Source of the DNA: Verticiella sediminum
Lineage (GTDB): Bacteria; Pseudomonadota; Gammaproteobacteria; Burkholderiales; Burkholderiaceae_B
Reading direction: 5' to 3'
Length of the DNA: 64,000 nucleotides
NCBI RefSeq assembly: GCF_007558815.1
Contig: NZ_VLTJ01000001.1
Span: 84,401 to 148,400 of the forward strand
Position numbers and translations under genes: made by a program. Below are positions 56,484 to 63,939 of this stretch, piece after piece; the stretch's first letter is position 1; each line of letters opens with the position of its first letter. Below the pieces are notes generated by a model, which was given only the letters and a program-made list of their open reading frames with translations, ran no database searches and was not told the origin of the DNA.

Positions 56484-57893
56484 TCAGAAGTGGCGGGGGT
56501 CGGTGATGCAGCCCTTGACGGCGGCGGCCGCCACCATGGCCGGACTGGCCAGGTGCGTGCGCGTGCGCGCGCCCTGGCGGCCCTCGAAGTTGCGGTTGGT
56601 GGTGCTGATGACGCGCTTGTCGCTGAATTCGCCCCGCCCACCGTTGCCGCACATGCCGCAGCCGGACTCGTGCCATTCGAAGCCGGCATCGAGGAATACG
56701 CGATCCAGCCCTTCGGCCTCGGCGTCCTTCTTGACCTGGGTCGAGCCGGGCACGCAGATCGCCGTGACGCCGGGCGCGACCTTGCGCCCGCGCAGCACCC
56801 GGGCGGCCTCGCGCAGGTCCGACAGGCGGGCGTTGGTGCACGAGCCGATGTAGGCGCCCTGGATGGCAAGCCCCTCCAGCGGCGTGCCCGGCGCGAGCTG
56901 CATGTAGTCGAGGGCGCGATGCATCTGCGCGCGCACGCCCTCCTCGGCCTGCTCCGCCGGGTCGGGCACGCGGCCGTCTATCGGCACGACCTGCATCGGG
57001 CTGGTGCCCCAGGTGACCTGCGGCTTGATCCGGGTACAGTCGAGCGTGACTTCGCGATCGAACACGGCGCCCTCGTCGGTGGCCAGGCTGCGCCAATAGG
57101 CCGCGGCCCGCTCCCATGCCTCGCCCTTGGGCGAGAACTCGCGGCCCTTCAGGTAGGCGAGCGTGACGTCGTCGGCGGGGATGAAACCGTACTTGGCCGA
57201 AAACTCGATCGCCATGTTGCACAGCGTGAGCCGGCCTTCGACCGGCATCTCGCGCACGGCCGAACCGGCGAACTCCACGGCGTAGCCGATGCCGCCGTTG
57301 GCGCCTACCTGGCCGATCAGCGCGAGGATCATGTCCTTGGGCAGCACGCCGGACGGCACGGGCCCCTCGAAACGCACGCGCATGGTCTTGGGCCTGGTCT
57401 GCGCCAACGTCTGGGTGGCCAGCACGTGCTCGCCCTCGGTGGAGCCTATGCCCCAGGCCAGCGCGCCCACGCCGCCCACGGTACAGGTGTGGCTGTCGCC
57501 GCACACCAGGGTCAGGCCGGGCAGGGCCACGCCGCGCTCGGGCGAAACCACATGCACGATGCCCTGGCGCGGGTCGTCCACGTCGAAGAAGGTCAGGCCG
57601 TAGCGGTGCGAGAGTTCGCGCGTGGACCGGATCATCGGCGCCCCCTCGCCATTGCGCGTGTCGTTCACGCCCCGTCCGGGCAAGGTACTGACGACGTGAT
57701 CGATCACCGTGCACACCTGGCCCGGGCTGTCCGGTTCGCGCCCGGAAGCGGCGAGCGCGCGCATCACGGCGCTGCCGCTCAGGTCATGCAGAAAGAGCCG
57801 GTCGATCTGCAGCAGCGCGGTGCCCCCGCCAAGCTCGGCGATGACGTGCGTGGACCAGATCTTCTCGAAGGCGGTGCGGGGGGATGCGGTCAT
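56484..57893 (-). CDS. LeuC-like large subunit of an aconitase-type dehydratase
   Basis: This 469-residue [4Fe-4S] dehydratase large subunit has candidate cluster ligands C352 (IGSCTNARLSDL), C412 and C415 (SGCGMCGNGGRGEFS). Other motifs are IDRLFLHDLSGSAVM, HVVSPERGVALPGLTLVCGDSHTCTVGGVGALAWGIG and KDMILALIGQVGANGGIGYAVEFAG. Length and motifs fit LeuC; the family also covers DmdA/homoaconitase. The usual LeuC N-terminus is kept. The gene starts 9 bases after the GntR stop and is followed by leuD, so it is a GntR-leuCD unit divergent from an uptake operon. Confidence 0.88.
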   Translation of the reverse strand: MTASPRTAFEKIWSTHVIAELGGGTALLQIDRLFLHDLSGSAVMRALAASGREPDSPGQVCTVIDHVVSTLPGRGVNDTRNGEGAPMIRSTRELSHRYGLTFFDVDDPRQGIVHVVSPERGVALPGLTLVCGDSHTCTVGGVGALAWGIGSTEGEHVLATQTLAQTRPKTMRVRFEGPVPSGVLPKDMILALIGQVGANGGIGYAVEFAGSAVREMPVEGRLTLCNMAIEFSAKYGFIPADDVTLAYLKGREFSPKGEAWERAAAYWRSLATDEGAVFDREVTLDCTRIKPQVTWGTSPMQVVPIDGRVPDPAEQAEEGVRAQMHRALDYMQLAPGTPLEGLAIQGAYIGSCTNARLSDLREAARVLRGRKVAPGVTAICVPGSTQVKKDAEAEGLDRVFLDAGFEWHESGCGMCGNGGRGEFSDKRVISTTNRNFEGRQGARTRTHLASPAMVAAAAVKGCITDPRHF

Positions 57894-57901
57894 GGACGGG
57901 C

Positions 57902-58639
57902 CTAGTTCCTCGCGAGAAAGGCGGTGGCCGCCTCCACGCTGTCAGTGCCGGTGAAAGCCAGCAGACGCGCCTCGCTCTGTTCGCGCAGGCGCCGGATGTG
58001 GCGGCGCATCAGCAGCTCGGCCACGTCGGCATCGCGATGCTCGATGGCATCGAGAATGCGTTCGTGCTCGCCCCAGGACTCTCCGCCGCCATAGCGCAGC
58101 CAGCCCAACGTCATGCGCCAGAGCTTGAAGAGCTGGAAGAAGTCGTCGTTGAGCATGCGGATGAGCCGCGCATTGTGCGAGCCGCGCACGATGCGGCGAT
58201 GGAATTCGCTGTGGTGGCCCGGCGGGCGCTCGGGGGAGACGCCCAGCTCGTACTCGGCGCGCAGCTCGCGCAGTTCCTCTTTCGACATGTTCTGCGCGGC
58301 CAGCCGCGCAGACAGACCCTCGAGCGACTCGCGAATCAACAGCGCATCCAGGACTTCGCGCGGCTTGTGCTGCACCACGCGTGCACCGTAGTTCGGAGTG
58401 CGCTGCACCAGTTGGCGCTCTTCCAGCCTGCGGATGGCTTCGCGCAACGGGCCGCGGCTCACGCCCATGGCGCGCGCGATCACGGGTTCGTTCACTTTGG
58501 CGCCCGGCAGTAATACGCCGCTGATGATGTCATCCAGGATCTTCTCGAAGATGCGTTCCACCTCGCGCCCATTGCGGCGGGGAAGGACGTCAGAGTCGGG
58601 CAGGGCGAGATCATCGGGGGTGGTGGGTACGGGATTCAA
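57902..58639 (-). CDS. GntR-family (FadR subfamily) transcriptional regulator
   Basis: This 245-residue regulator has a winged HTH (ILDDIISGVLLPGAKVNEPVIARAMGVSRGPLREAIRRLEERQLVQRTPNYGARVV) and a C-terminal FCD ligand domain with LRYGGGESWGEHERILDAIEHRD and histidines typical of metal/carboxylate binding (HSEFHRRIVRGSHN). FadR/FCD regulators usually sense hydroxy or oxo diacids. A TTG start at 58639 is used because AGGA lies 7 bases upstream and no ATG fits. Candidate operators with TGTCGACA or similar lie in the divergent gap. Confidence 0.86.
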   Translation of the reverse strand: MNPVPTTPDDLALPDSDVLPRRNGREVERIFEKILDDIISGVLLPGAKVNEPVIARAMGVSRGPLREAIRRLEERQLVQRTPNYGARVVQHKPREVLDALLIRESLEGLSARLAAQNMSKEELRELRAEYELGVSPERPPGHHSEFHRRIVRGSHNARLIRMLNDDFFQLFKLWRMTLGWLRYGGGESWGEHERILDAIEHRDADVAELLMRRHIRRLREQSEARLLAFTGTDSVEAATAFLARN

Positions 58640-58877
58640 GACGATTCCTGCAAGAGTGGGCGTGCCGCCTCGACTGAAGCATGAGGCGCCATTTTGTCGA
58701 CACTTTCTCTGAAATCAACGCGAAGGTAAATGAGGGTTAGCCCGACCTTCACTGTAGAGCCGAGAGTCTATGTCGGTATTTTCCCTCAGTTCCGTCAGAA
58801 TGTGTTGACACAATCCGGGGCATTGTCGAACATGCATCCGCCTGATCCCAAGGTCTCACACGCGATGCGAGGTCCAA
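58640..58877. promoter_or_regulatory. Divergent gap with GntR-type palindromes
   Basis: Three related short dyads lie in this 238-base gap: TGTCGACA (58695-58702, perfect), TGTGTTGACACA (58801-58812, arms TGTGT/ACACA) and TTGTCGAACA (58823-58832). The first lies 56 bases before the gntR start, the other two 46-77 bases before the ABC gene, fitting a GntR repressor of both directions. Confidence 0.55.
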
Positions 58878-59942
58878 TTGCCGCACCTCCCTGACTCCCG
58901 GATACAGATCGAATTCGACGGCCTGCGCAAGTGGTTTCCCATGCGCCGCACACTGGGCGCGGCGCTCATGGGACGCCCGGCGGGCGTGCTCAAGGCGGTG
59001 GACGGCGTGAGCTTCGCGCTGCGCGCCGGCGAGGTACTGGGCATCGCCGGTGAATCCGGCTGCGGCAAGTCGACCACCGGCATGACGGCCATGCAGTTGC
59101 TGCGCCCCACGGCCGGCGAGATCCGTTTCGGCGGCGTCACGCTGGGCCCGCATACGCGAGGCGAGGAACTGCGCGCCTTTCGCCGCCGCGCGCAGATCGT
59201 GTTCCAGAACCCGTACGAATCGCTCAATCCCCGCCTTACGGTGGCCGACAGCGTGCGCGAGCCGATCGACATCCACTTCAGGCGAGAGCCTGCGTCGGTG
59301 CGCGAAGACATGCTGCACCGCGCGATGGAGCGTGCGGGCCTGATGCCGGTGGCGAACTACCTGGACCGCTATCCGCACGAGCTGTCCGGCGGCCAGCTAC
59401 AGCGCGTGGCGATCGCCCGCGCGGTGGCCATCGAACCCTCCTTCCTGGTCGCCGACGAGCCGGTGTCCATGCTCGACGTCTCCATCCGCGCCGGCGTGCT
59501 CAACCTGTTCCGCTATTTCAGCGCCGAAATGCGCATGGCCATCCTGTACATCTCGCATGACCTGTCCACCATGCGCCACGTGTGCCATCGCGTGGCAGTG
59601 ATGTACCTCGGCCGCATCGTCGAGATCGGCCCGGCCGAACAGGTGCTGGACACGCCCCGTCATCCGTACGCGCGCGCCCTGATGGCCGCCGTGCCGGCGA
59701 TGGGCGCGCGCACGCGCGAGCGCGTAGAACTCACCGGCGCCGTGCCCAATGCCGCGGCCTTGCCCGGCGGTTGTCGCTTCCATCCCCGCTGTCCACAGGC
59801 CATGGCGCATTGCGCCGTGGTCGAGCCCGAGCTGCGCCGCGTCGGCGCGAGCGAGGTGGCCTGTCATCTGTACAACGAGCCTGTCGTGGCGGCGGCTGCG
59901 ACTGCGGCCGAGGCGGCCCGCGCTCCCGCCGCCGTCCTGTAG
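58878..59942 (+). CDS. ABC transporter ATP-binding protein, Opp/DppF type
   Basis: This 354-residue ATPase has Walker A GESGCGKST, Q-loop VFQNPYESLNPRLTV, signature LSGGQLQRV, Walker B FLVADEPVSMLD and H-loop YISHDLSTMRHVCHRVAVMYLGRIVE, plus the oligopeptide C-terminal TPRHPYARALMAAVPAMG and GGCRFHPRCPQAMAHC. A TTG at 58878 after GAGG is the best start; no ATG is in frame before the first strand. It comes first in the operon, unusual for an importer ATPase; its DppD partner is not in the window. The stop overlaps a short tandem repeat. Confidence 0.86.
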   Translation: MPHLPDSRIQIEFDGLRKWFPMRRTLGAALMGRPAGVLKAVDGVSFALRAGEVLGIAGESGCGKSTTGMTAMQLLRPTAGEIRFGGVTLGPHTRGEELRAFRRRAQIVFQNPYESLNPRLTVADSVREPIDIHFRREPASVREDMLHRAMERAGLMPVANYLDRYPHELSGGQLQRVAIARAVAIEPSFLVADEPVSMLDVSIRAGVLNLFRYFSAEMRMAILYISHDLSTMRHVCHRVAVMYLGRIVEIGPAEQVLDTPRHPYARALMAAVPAMGARTRERVELTGAVPNAAALPGGCRFHPRCPQAMAHCAVVEPELRRVGASEVACHLYNEPVVAAAATAAEAARAPAAVL

Positions 59943-59999
59943 TGCCTGCTCCCGTAGTACCTGCTCCTTGTAGTACCTACCCGAGTAGTACCCACATTT
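59939..59999 (+). repeat. Four-unit tandem repeat after the ABC ATPase gene
   Basis: Four units of 15, 16, 15 and 15 bases begin GTAGTGCC, GTAGTACC, GTAGTACC and GTAGTACC; the first includes the stop codon of the ATPase gene. The units diverge towards the 3' end. The array ends 21 bases before the isocitrate lyase-family ATG and could affect translation coupling. Confidence 0.7.
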
Positions 60000-60020
60000 C
60001 ACCGACCTAAGGAATCCGCC

Positions 60021-61004
60021 ATGCGACTGCGTCCCTTGCACAACGACGTCAAACCCAGCACCGCCTTTCGCAAGGCGCTCACCGAAGGTCCTCTGCCCGC
60101 GGTCGGCATCTGGGGCGGCACGGCGCACCACGCCCAGCTCGCCGAGGAAGCCGGCTTCGAGCATTTCGGCGTGTCAGGCGCCGCCACCACCACACAGTTG
60201 CTCGGCCTGCCCGATGCCGGCCTCATCACGCTGCCCGAACTGGTCGAGAACGTGCGCCGAATCTGCCAGGCGGTCTCGATCCCGGTGGTGGTCGATTGCG
60301 ACACGGGCTTTGGCAACGCCATCAACGTGATCCGCACCGTCGAGGAGGTGATCCGCGCCGGCGCGGCGGGCCTTTTCATCGAAGACCAGGTCGCGCCCAA
60401 GCGCTGCGGCTTCGTCAAGGGCAAGGAGCTCATTCCGATCGAGGAGGCGGTGGGCAAGTACCGCGCCGCCTGCGACACCCGCGACCGGCTCGACAAGGAC
60501 GTCATCATCATGGCCCGTACCGACGCGCGCGGCGCCATCGGCGGCGGCATGGAAGAGGTCTTCAGACGCGGCCGCGCCTACCTGGACGCGGGAGTCGACG
60601 TGCTGTACGTCGAGGCGCTGCAGACCCGCGAGGAAATCCGGCAGGTGCGCGAGGCTTTCCCGGACGCGCTGCTCAAGTGCACCACCCAGGCCATCAAGCC
60701 GGGCCTGACCAACGAGGAGGTGCGCGAGCTGCGACTGGTGACCATGGGTCAGCACATCAGCCGCGTCGGCTCGATCGCCATGTACGACTTCCTGCTCGAC
60801 TATCGCAAGCGCGGCGAGACGGCGGCCAACGAATTCACCGTCGCGCACGAAGGCCACCCGCTGGCCGGCTTCGGCGTGTTCGACCTCACCGGCTTTCCGC
60901 AGGTGCATACGCTGGAGCAGCGCTACCTGCCGGAAGATCACATGGAACGCTACGAACACTCCGTAGGCGTCTACGACCCGCGCAAGAACACAAGCAAGGC
61001 CTAA
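60021..61004 (+). CDS. Isocitrate lyase/PEP mutase-family protein (dimethylmalate lyase-like)
   Basis: This 327-residue TIM-barrel lyase has the family sequence GIWGGTAHHAQLAEEAGFEHFGVSG, PVVVDCDTGFGNAINVIRTVEEVIRAGAAGLFIEDQ (metal-binding Asp near 94) and K127-R128-C129-G130, the loop containing the catalytic cysteine. In isocitrate and 2-methylisocitrate lyases the loop continues with His (KKCGH/KRCGH); here it is Phe131. Cleavage of a branched malate to pyruvate/glyoxylate plus a second acid is plausible. The neighbouring leuCD homologues resemble the dimethylmalate dehydratase/lyase combination of nicotinate fermentation; the exact substrate is unknown. Confidence 0.85.
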   Translation: MRLRPLHNDVKPSTAFRKALTEGPLPAVGIWGGTAHHAQLAEEAGFEHFGVSGAATTTQLLGLPDAGLITLPELVENVRRICQAVSIPVVVDCDTGFGNAINVIRTVEEVIRAGAAGLFIEDQVAPKRCGFVKGKELIPIEEAVGKYRAACDTRDRLDKDVIIMARTDARGAIGGGMEEVFRRGRAYLDAGVDVLYVEALQTREEIRQVREAFPDALLKCTTQAIKPGLTNEEVRELRLVTMGQHISRVGSIAMYDFLLDYRKRGETAANEFTVAHEGHPLAGFGVFDLTGFPQVHTLEQRYLPEDHMERYEHSVGVYDPRKNTSKA

Positions 61005-61042
61005 GCAAGCGCCGGGCGCAACGAGAGGTGAAGGAGACAAGA

Positions 61043-62953
61043 ATGCAACGAGACCCTGGCGACACCCTGCACGACCGGCGCAACCTGCTCAAGCTGCTGC
61101 TGGCCACCGGCGGCGTGGCCGCGCTCAATCCGCTGGAGGTCCTGGCCCAGGCAAGCAAGGCCGCCGCGCCCGCCGGCGCGGGGACGGGCGCTGCAACGTT
61201 CCATCTGGCGAACCCGTCCTACGAGCCGGTCTACAGCCAGATGAGCGGCTACTACTTCAACGACCCGGCCTGGGTGAAGGAAACCACGCCGCGCCTGACC
61301 TGGCCCAAGGAAGGCGACAAGGTTCCCGAACTCACTGTCATGATCCCCAGCCACCAGACCGACTGGCTGGACGGCTGGCGCAAGTGGGCCAAGGACGCCG
61401 AGGCGGTGGGGATCAAGTACAACATCCAGCAGCTCTCGCACGCGCGCTGGCTCAACGAGATCAACGGCCATCGCCACGGCGACATCGAATGCCATCCCTC
61501 GGTGCTGCGCCCCGAGCGCGTCGACCCGGCGGAATGGCTGGTCTCGCGCGCCTACGGCAGGGACCGGCGCAACTACGGTGAGTGGGTGAACGAGCAGTAC
61601 GACGAACTCATCGACAGGCAGACCATCGAGGCCGACCCCGCCAAGCGCCTGCAGTACGTGCGCGAGGCGCAGTCGGTACTCGCCGAAGACCTGTACTGTA
61701 TGCAGTTCGGCTGGGGGCCGGCGATCATCGAGGCCTACAACGCTGCGCGCTGGGAGGAGTTCGTCAAGACCACCGGCTTTGGCATCGCCAACTTCAACGC
61801 CCACCATGGTTTCCTGAAGGCCCGGCCCAAGGACGGCAACCCCAACGTGCTGAAGGTCGGCATGGTCTCGCTGCTGGAAACCACCAACATTCTCGCGGCC
61901 TCGAACAACATGCGCTCGATCGGCCGCCTGGTGTACGACCGGCTGGCCTACTTCGACGAGAACCTGAACACCATCCCGTGGGCCGTGGAATCCTGGAACC
62001 GCATCGATGAGCGCACCTGGGACATCAAGCTGCGCCCCGGCATGAAGTTCCACGATGGCCAGCCCGTGACCGCCGAAGACCTGAAGTTCACCTTCGACTT
62101 CCTGATGAAGTACGAGCGCGGCATCTTCTGGACCGCCAACCAGTTCCTGGAAAGCGTGGAGATCGTCGATGCCGGCAACGGCGTGCTGCGCACCCGGTTC
62201 AAGGAACCCTACGGCCAGTTCGAGAGCTACTTCCTGCAGCTCAACGTCATCCTGCCCAGGCACATCTGGCAGAACATCATGGCCGAGCAGGGCGTGGGCG
62301 ACAACCCCCGCCAGTTGCGCATCGACAAGCCCATCGGTTCCGGCCCCTATCGCATGGGCCGCCACCGCAAGGACACCGAGCTGCAACTGGTAGCGATCAA
62401 GGACCACTTCTGCAAGCCGGGGCCCGACGAAATCATCGCCGTGGTCGCCCCCTCGCTGGACGGCCTCATGGGCCGGCTCGAAGGCGAGGACATCGACGTC
62501 ATCGAATCCAGCTCGGTGAGCCTGTCGCCCAGCCAGGCCGAGCAGCTCTCGCGCCAGTCACACGTCAAGGTCGAGCGGACCAAGGATGTGAACTGGTATC
62601 ACGGGGTGGTGCGCGCGTCCTGGCTGCCGTGGCGCGACATCGAGTTCCGGCGCGCCTGGATGCACACCATCGACCGCGAATTCCTGATCAACGTGCCCTG
62701 GGAGGGCGCGGGGCGCGTGCCCACGGCCAATACCTTCCTGGTCGAGGGCAACCCCTGGCACAACCCGGATCTTCCCGCCCCGCCGGCGTTCGACCTGGAC
62801 AAGGCGCGCGAAGTGCTGCGCGCGGCCGGCTACACCTGGGCCGCCGACGGACGCCTGGTGTTCCCGCCGCCTACCGACGAGGCCTGGCGCAAGCGCGTGA
62901 ACGACGTCAGCAAGCCCGGCTATACGTGGGGCGGGCTGAAGATGCTGGGCTGA
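61043..62953 (+). CDS. ABC substrate-binding protein, family 5, with circularly permuted domain order
   Basis: This 636-residue protein has a Tat-type signal (RRNLLKLLLATGG). After it comes a segment normally found at the C-terminus of family 5 proteins: VPELTVMIPSHQTDWLDGW about residue 98, AKDAEAVGIKYNIQQ, then ELIDRQTIEADPAKR and VREAQSVLAED about 186-217. From about residue 268 the normal N-terminal lobe begins: VLKVGMVSLLETTNIL, PGMKFHDGQPVTAEDLKFTFDFLM (about 337), GSGPYRMG (about 432), FRRAWMHTIDREFL (about 534), and FDLDKAREVLRAAGYTWAADG (about 582), which ends the protein. In the ordinary order (compare 18529-20076) this last block precedes the first. AAGGAG precedes the ATG. Confidence 0.88.
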   Translation: MQRDPGDTLHDRRNLLKLLLATGGVAALNPLEVLAQASKAAAPAGAGTGAATFHLANPSYEPVYSQMSGYYFNDPAWVKETTPRLTWPKEGDKVPELTVMIPSHQTDWLDGWRKWAKDAEAVGIKYNIQQLSHARWLNEINGHRHGDIECHPSVLRPERVDPAEWLVSRAYGRDRRNYGEWVNEQYDELIDRQTIEADPAKRLQYVREAQSVLAEDLYCMQFGWGPAIIEAYNAARWEEFVKTTGFGIANFNAHHGFLKARPKDGNPNVLKVGMVSLLETTNILAASNNMRSIGRLVYDRLAYFDENLNTIPWAVESWNRIDERTWDIKLRPGMKFHDGQPVTAEDLKFTFDFLMKYERGIFWTANQFLESVEIVDAGNGVLRTRFKEPYGQFESYFLQLNVILPRHIWQNIMAEQGVGDNPRQLRIDKPIGSGPYRMGRHRKDTELQLVAIKDHFCKPGPDEIIAVVAPSLDGLMGRLEGEDIDVIESSSVSLSPSQAEQLSRQSHVKVERTKDVNWYHGVVRASWLPWRDIEFRRAWMHTIDREFLINVPWEGAGRVPTANTFLVEGNPWHNPDLPAPPAFDLDKAREVLRAAGYTWAADGRLVFPPPTDEAWRKRVNDVSKPGYTWGGLKMLG

Positions 62954-62961
62954 GGTGCAGC

Positions 62962-63939
62962 ATGTCCGGTGGATTCAATCGCTATCTGCTGCGGCGGGTC
63001 CTGCTGCTGGTGTTCGTGCTGTGGTGCATCCTGACCATCATGTTCTGGCTGTTCCACTTCATGCCCGGCGACCCCACGGCGATGTTCGTCGACGCCAACC
63101 TGTCGCCCGCCCTGATCGAGCGCCAACGCGAGCTGTGGGGGCTGGCCGACCCGGTGTGGATACAGTACCTGCGCTACCTGCGCAACATGGTGCTGTTCGA
63201 CTTCGGCACCTCGTTCTTCCAGATCGCCCCGGTGTCGGAGATCATGGCCGAAAAGGTGGTCAACACCTGTCTCATGGTGGTGCCCAGCCTGATCATCGCC
63301 GTCGTGCTCGGCACGCTGATCGGGGCGGTGGCGGGCTGGCGGCGCGGCGGCCTGTTCGAACGGGCGGCGGTGGGCGGCTCGCTGTTCCTGCATTCGGCCC
63401 CGTCGTTCTTCGTCGGCATCCTGGCGCTGATGGTGTTTTCCTACCAGCTACGCTGGCTGCCGCCTGGCGGCATGGTGTCGCTGGGCGGCCCGAGCACTGC
63501 CTGGGGCATGCTGTTTTCCGGCGACTTCTGGGTGCACCTGCTGCTGCCGTGCGCCGTGCTGGTCAGCCGCGAGATCACCGGGCCCATCCTGCTGCTGCGC
63601 ACCTCCATGCTGGAAGTCAAGGGCAGCGACTTTCTCGACATCCTGCGCGCCAAAGGCTTGCCCGAGCGGCGCATCGTGGTGCACGCCACGCGCAACGCCC
63701 TGCTGCCTCTGGTGACCTACGTCGCAGTGATGACCGCCGCCCTGTTCCAGGGCCAGGTGCTGCTGGAGATCATCTTCGCCTGGCCCGGCATCGGGCGCGA
63801 GCTGGTGCAGGCGCTGCACGACCTGGATTATCCCGTCGCGCAGGCCGCGCTGTACCTGATGGCGCTGGTGACGCTACTGCTCAACCTCATGGCCGACCTG
63901 CTGTACGGCCTCATCGACCCGCGGGTGACCTATGACTGA
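62962..63939 (+). CDS. ABC transporter permease, DppB type (second importer)
   Basis: This 325-residue permease has a first segment VLLLVFVLWCILTIMFWLFHFMPGDP, an EAA-like loop GSDFLDILRAKGLPERRIVVHATRNALLPLVTYVAV, and the C-terminal LLEIIFAWPGIGRELVQALHDLDYPVAQAALYLMALVTLLLNLMADLLYGLIDPRV. It starts 8 bases after the permuted binding protein gene and its stop overlaps the start of the next permease, so the genes are coupled. Confidence 0.92.
   Translation: MSGGFNRYLLRRVLLLVFVLWCILTIMFWLFHFMPGDPTAMFVDANLSPALIERQRELWGLADPVWIQYLRYLRNMVLFDFGTSFFQIAPVSEIMAEKVVNTCLMVVPSLIIAVVLGTLIGAVAGWRRGGLFERAAVGGSLFLHSAPSFFVGILALMVFSYQLRWLPPGGMVSLGGPSTAWGMLFSGDFWVHLLLPCAVLVSREITGPILLLRTSMLEVKGSDFLDILRAKGLPERRIVVHATRNALLPLVTYVAVMTAALFQGQVLLEIIFAWPGIGRELVQALHDLDYPVAQAALYLMALVTLLLNLMADLLYGLIDPRVTYD

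Noticed and set aside
56484..57905. Plus-strand frame opposite leuC
   Set aside because: Shadow of leuC; the minus strand carries iron-sulphur cysteines and family motifs.
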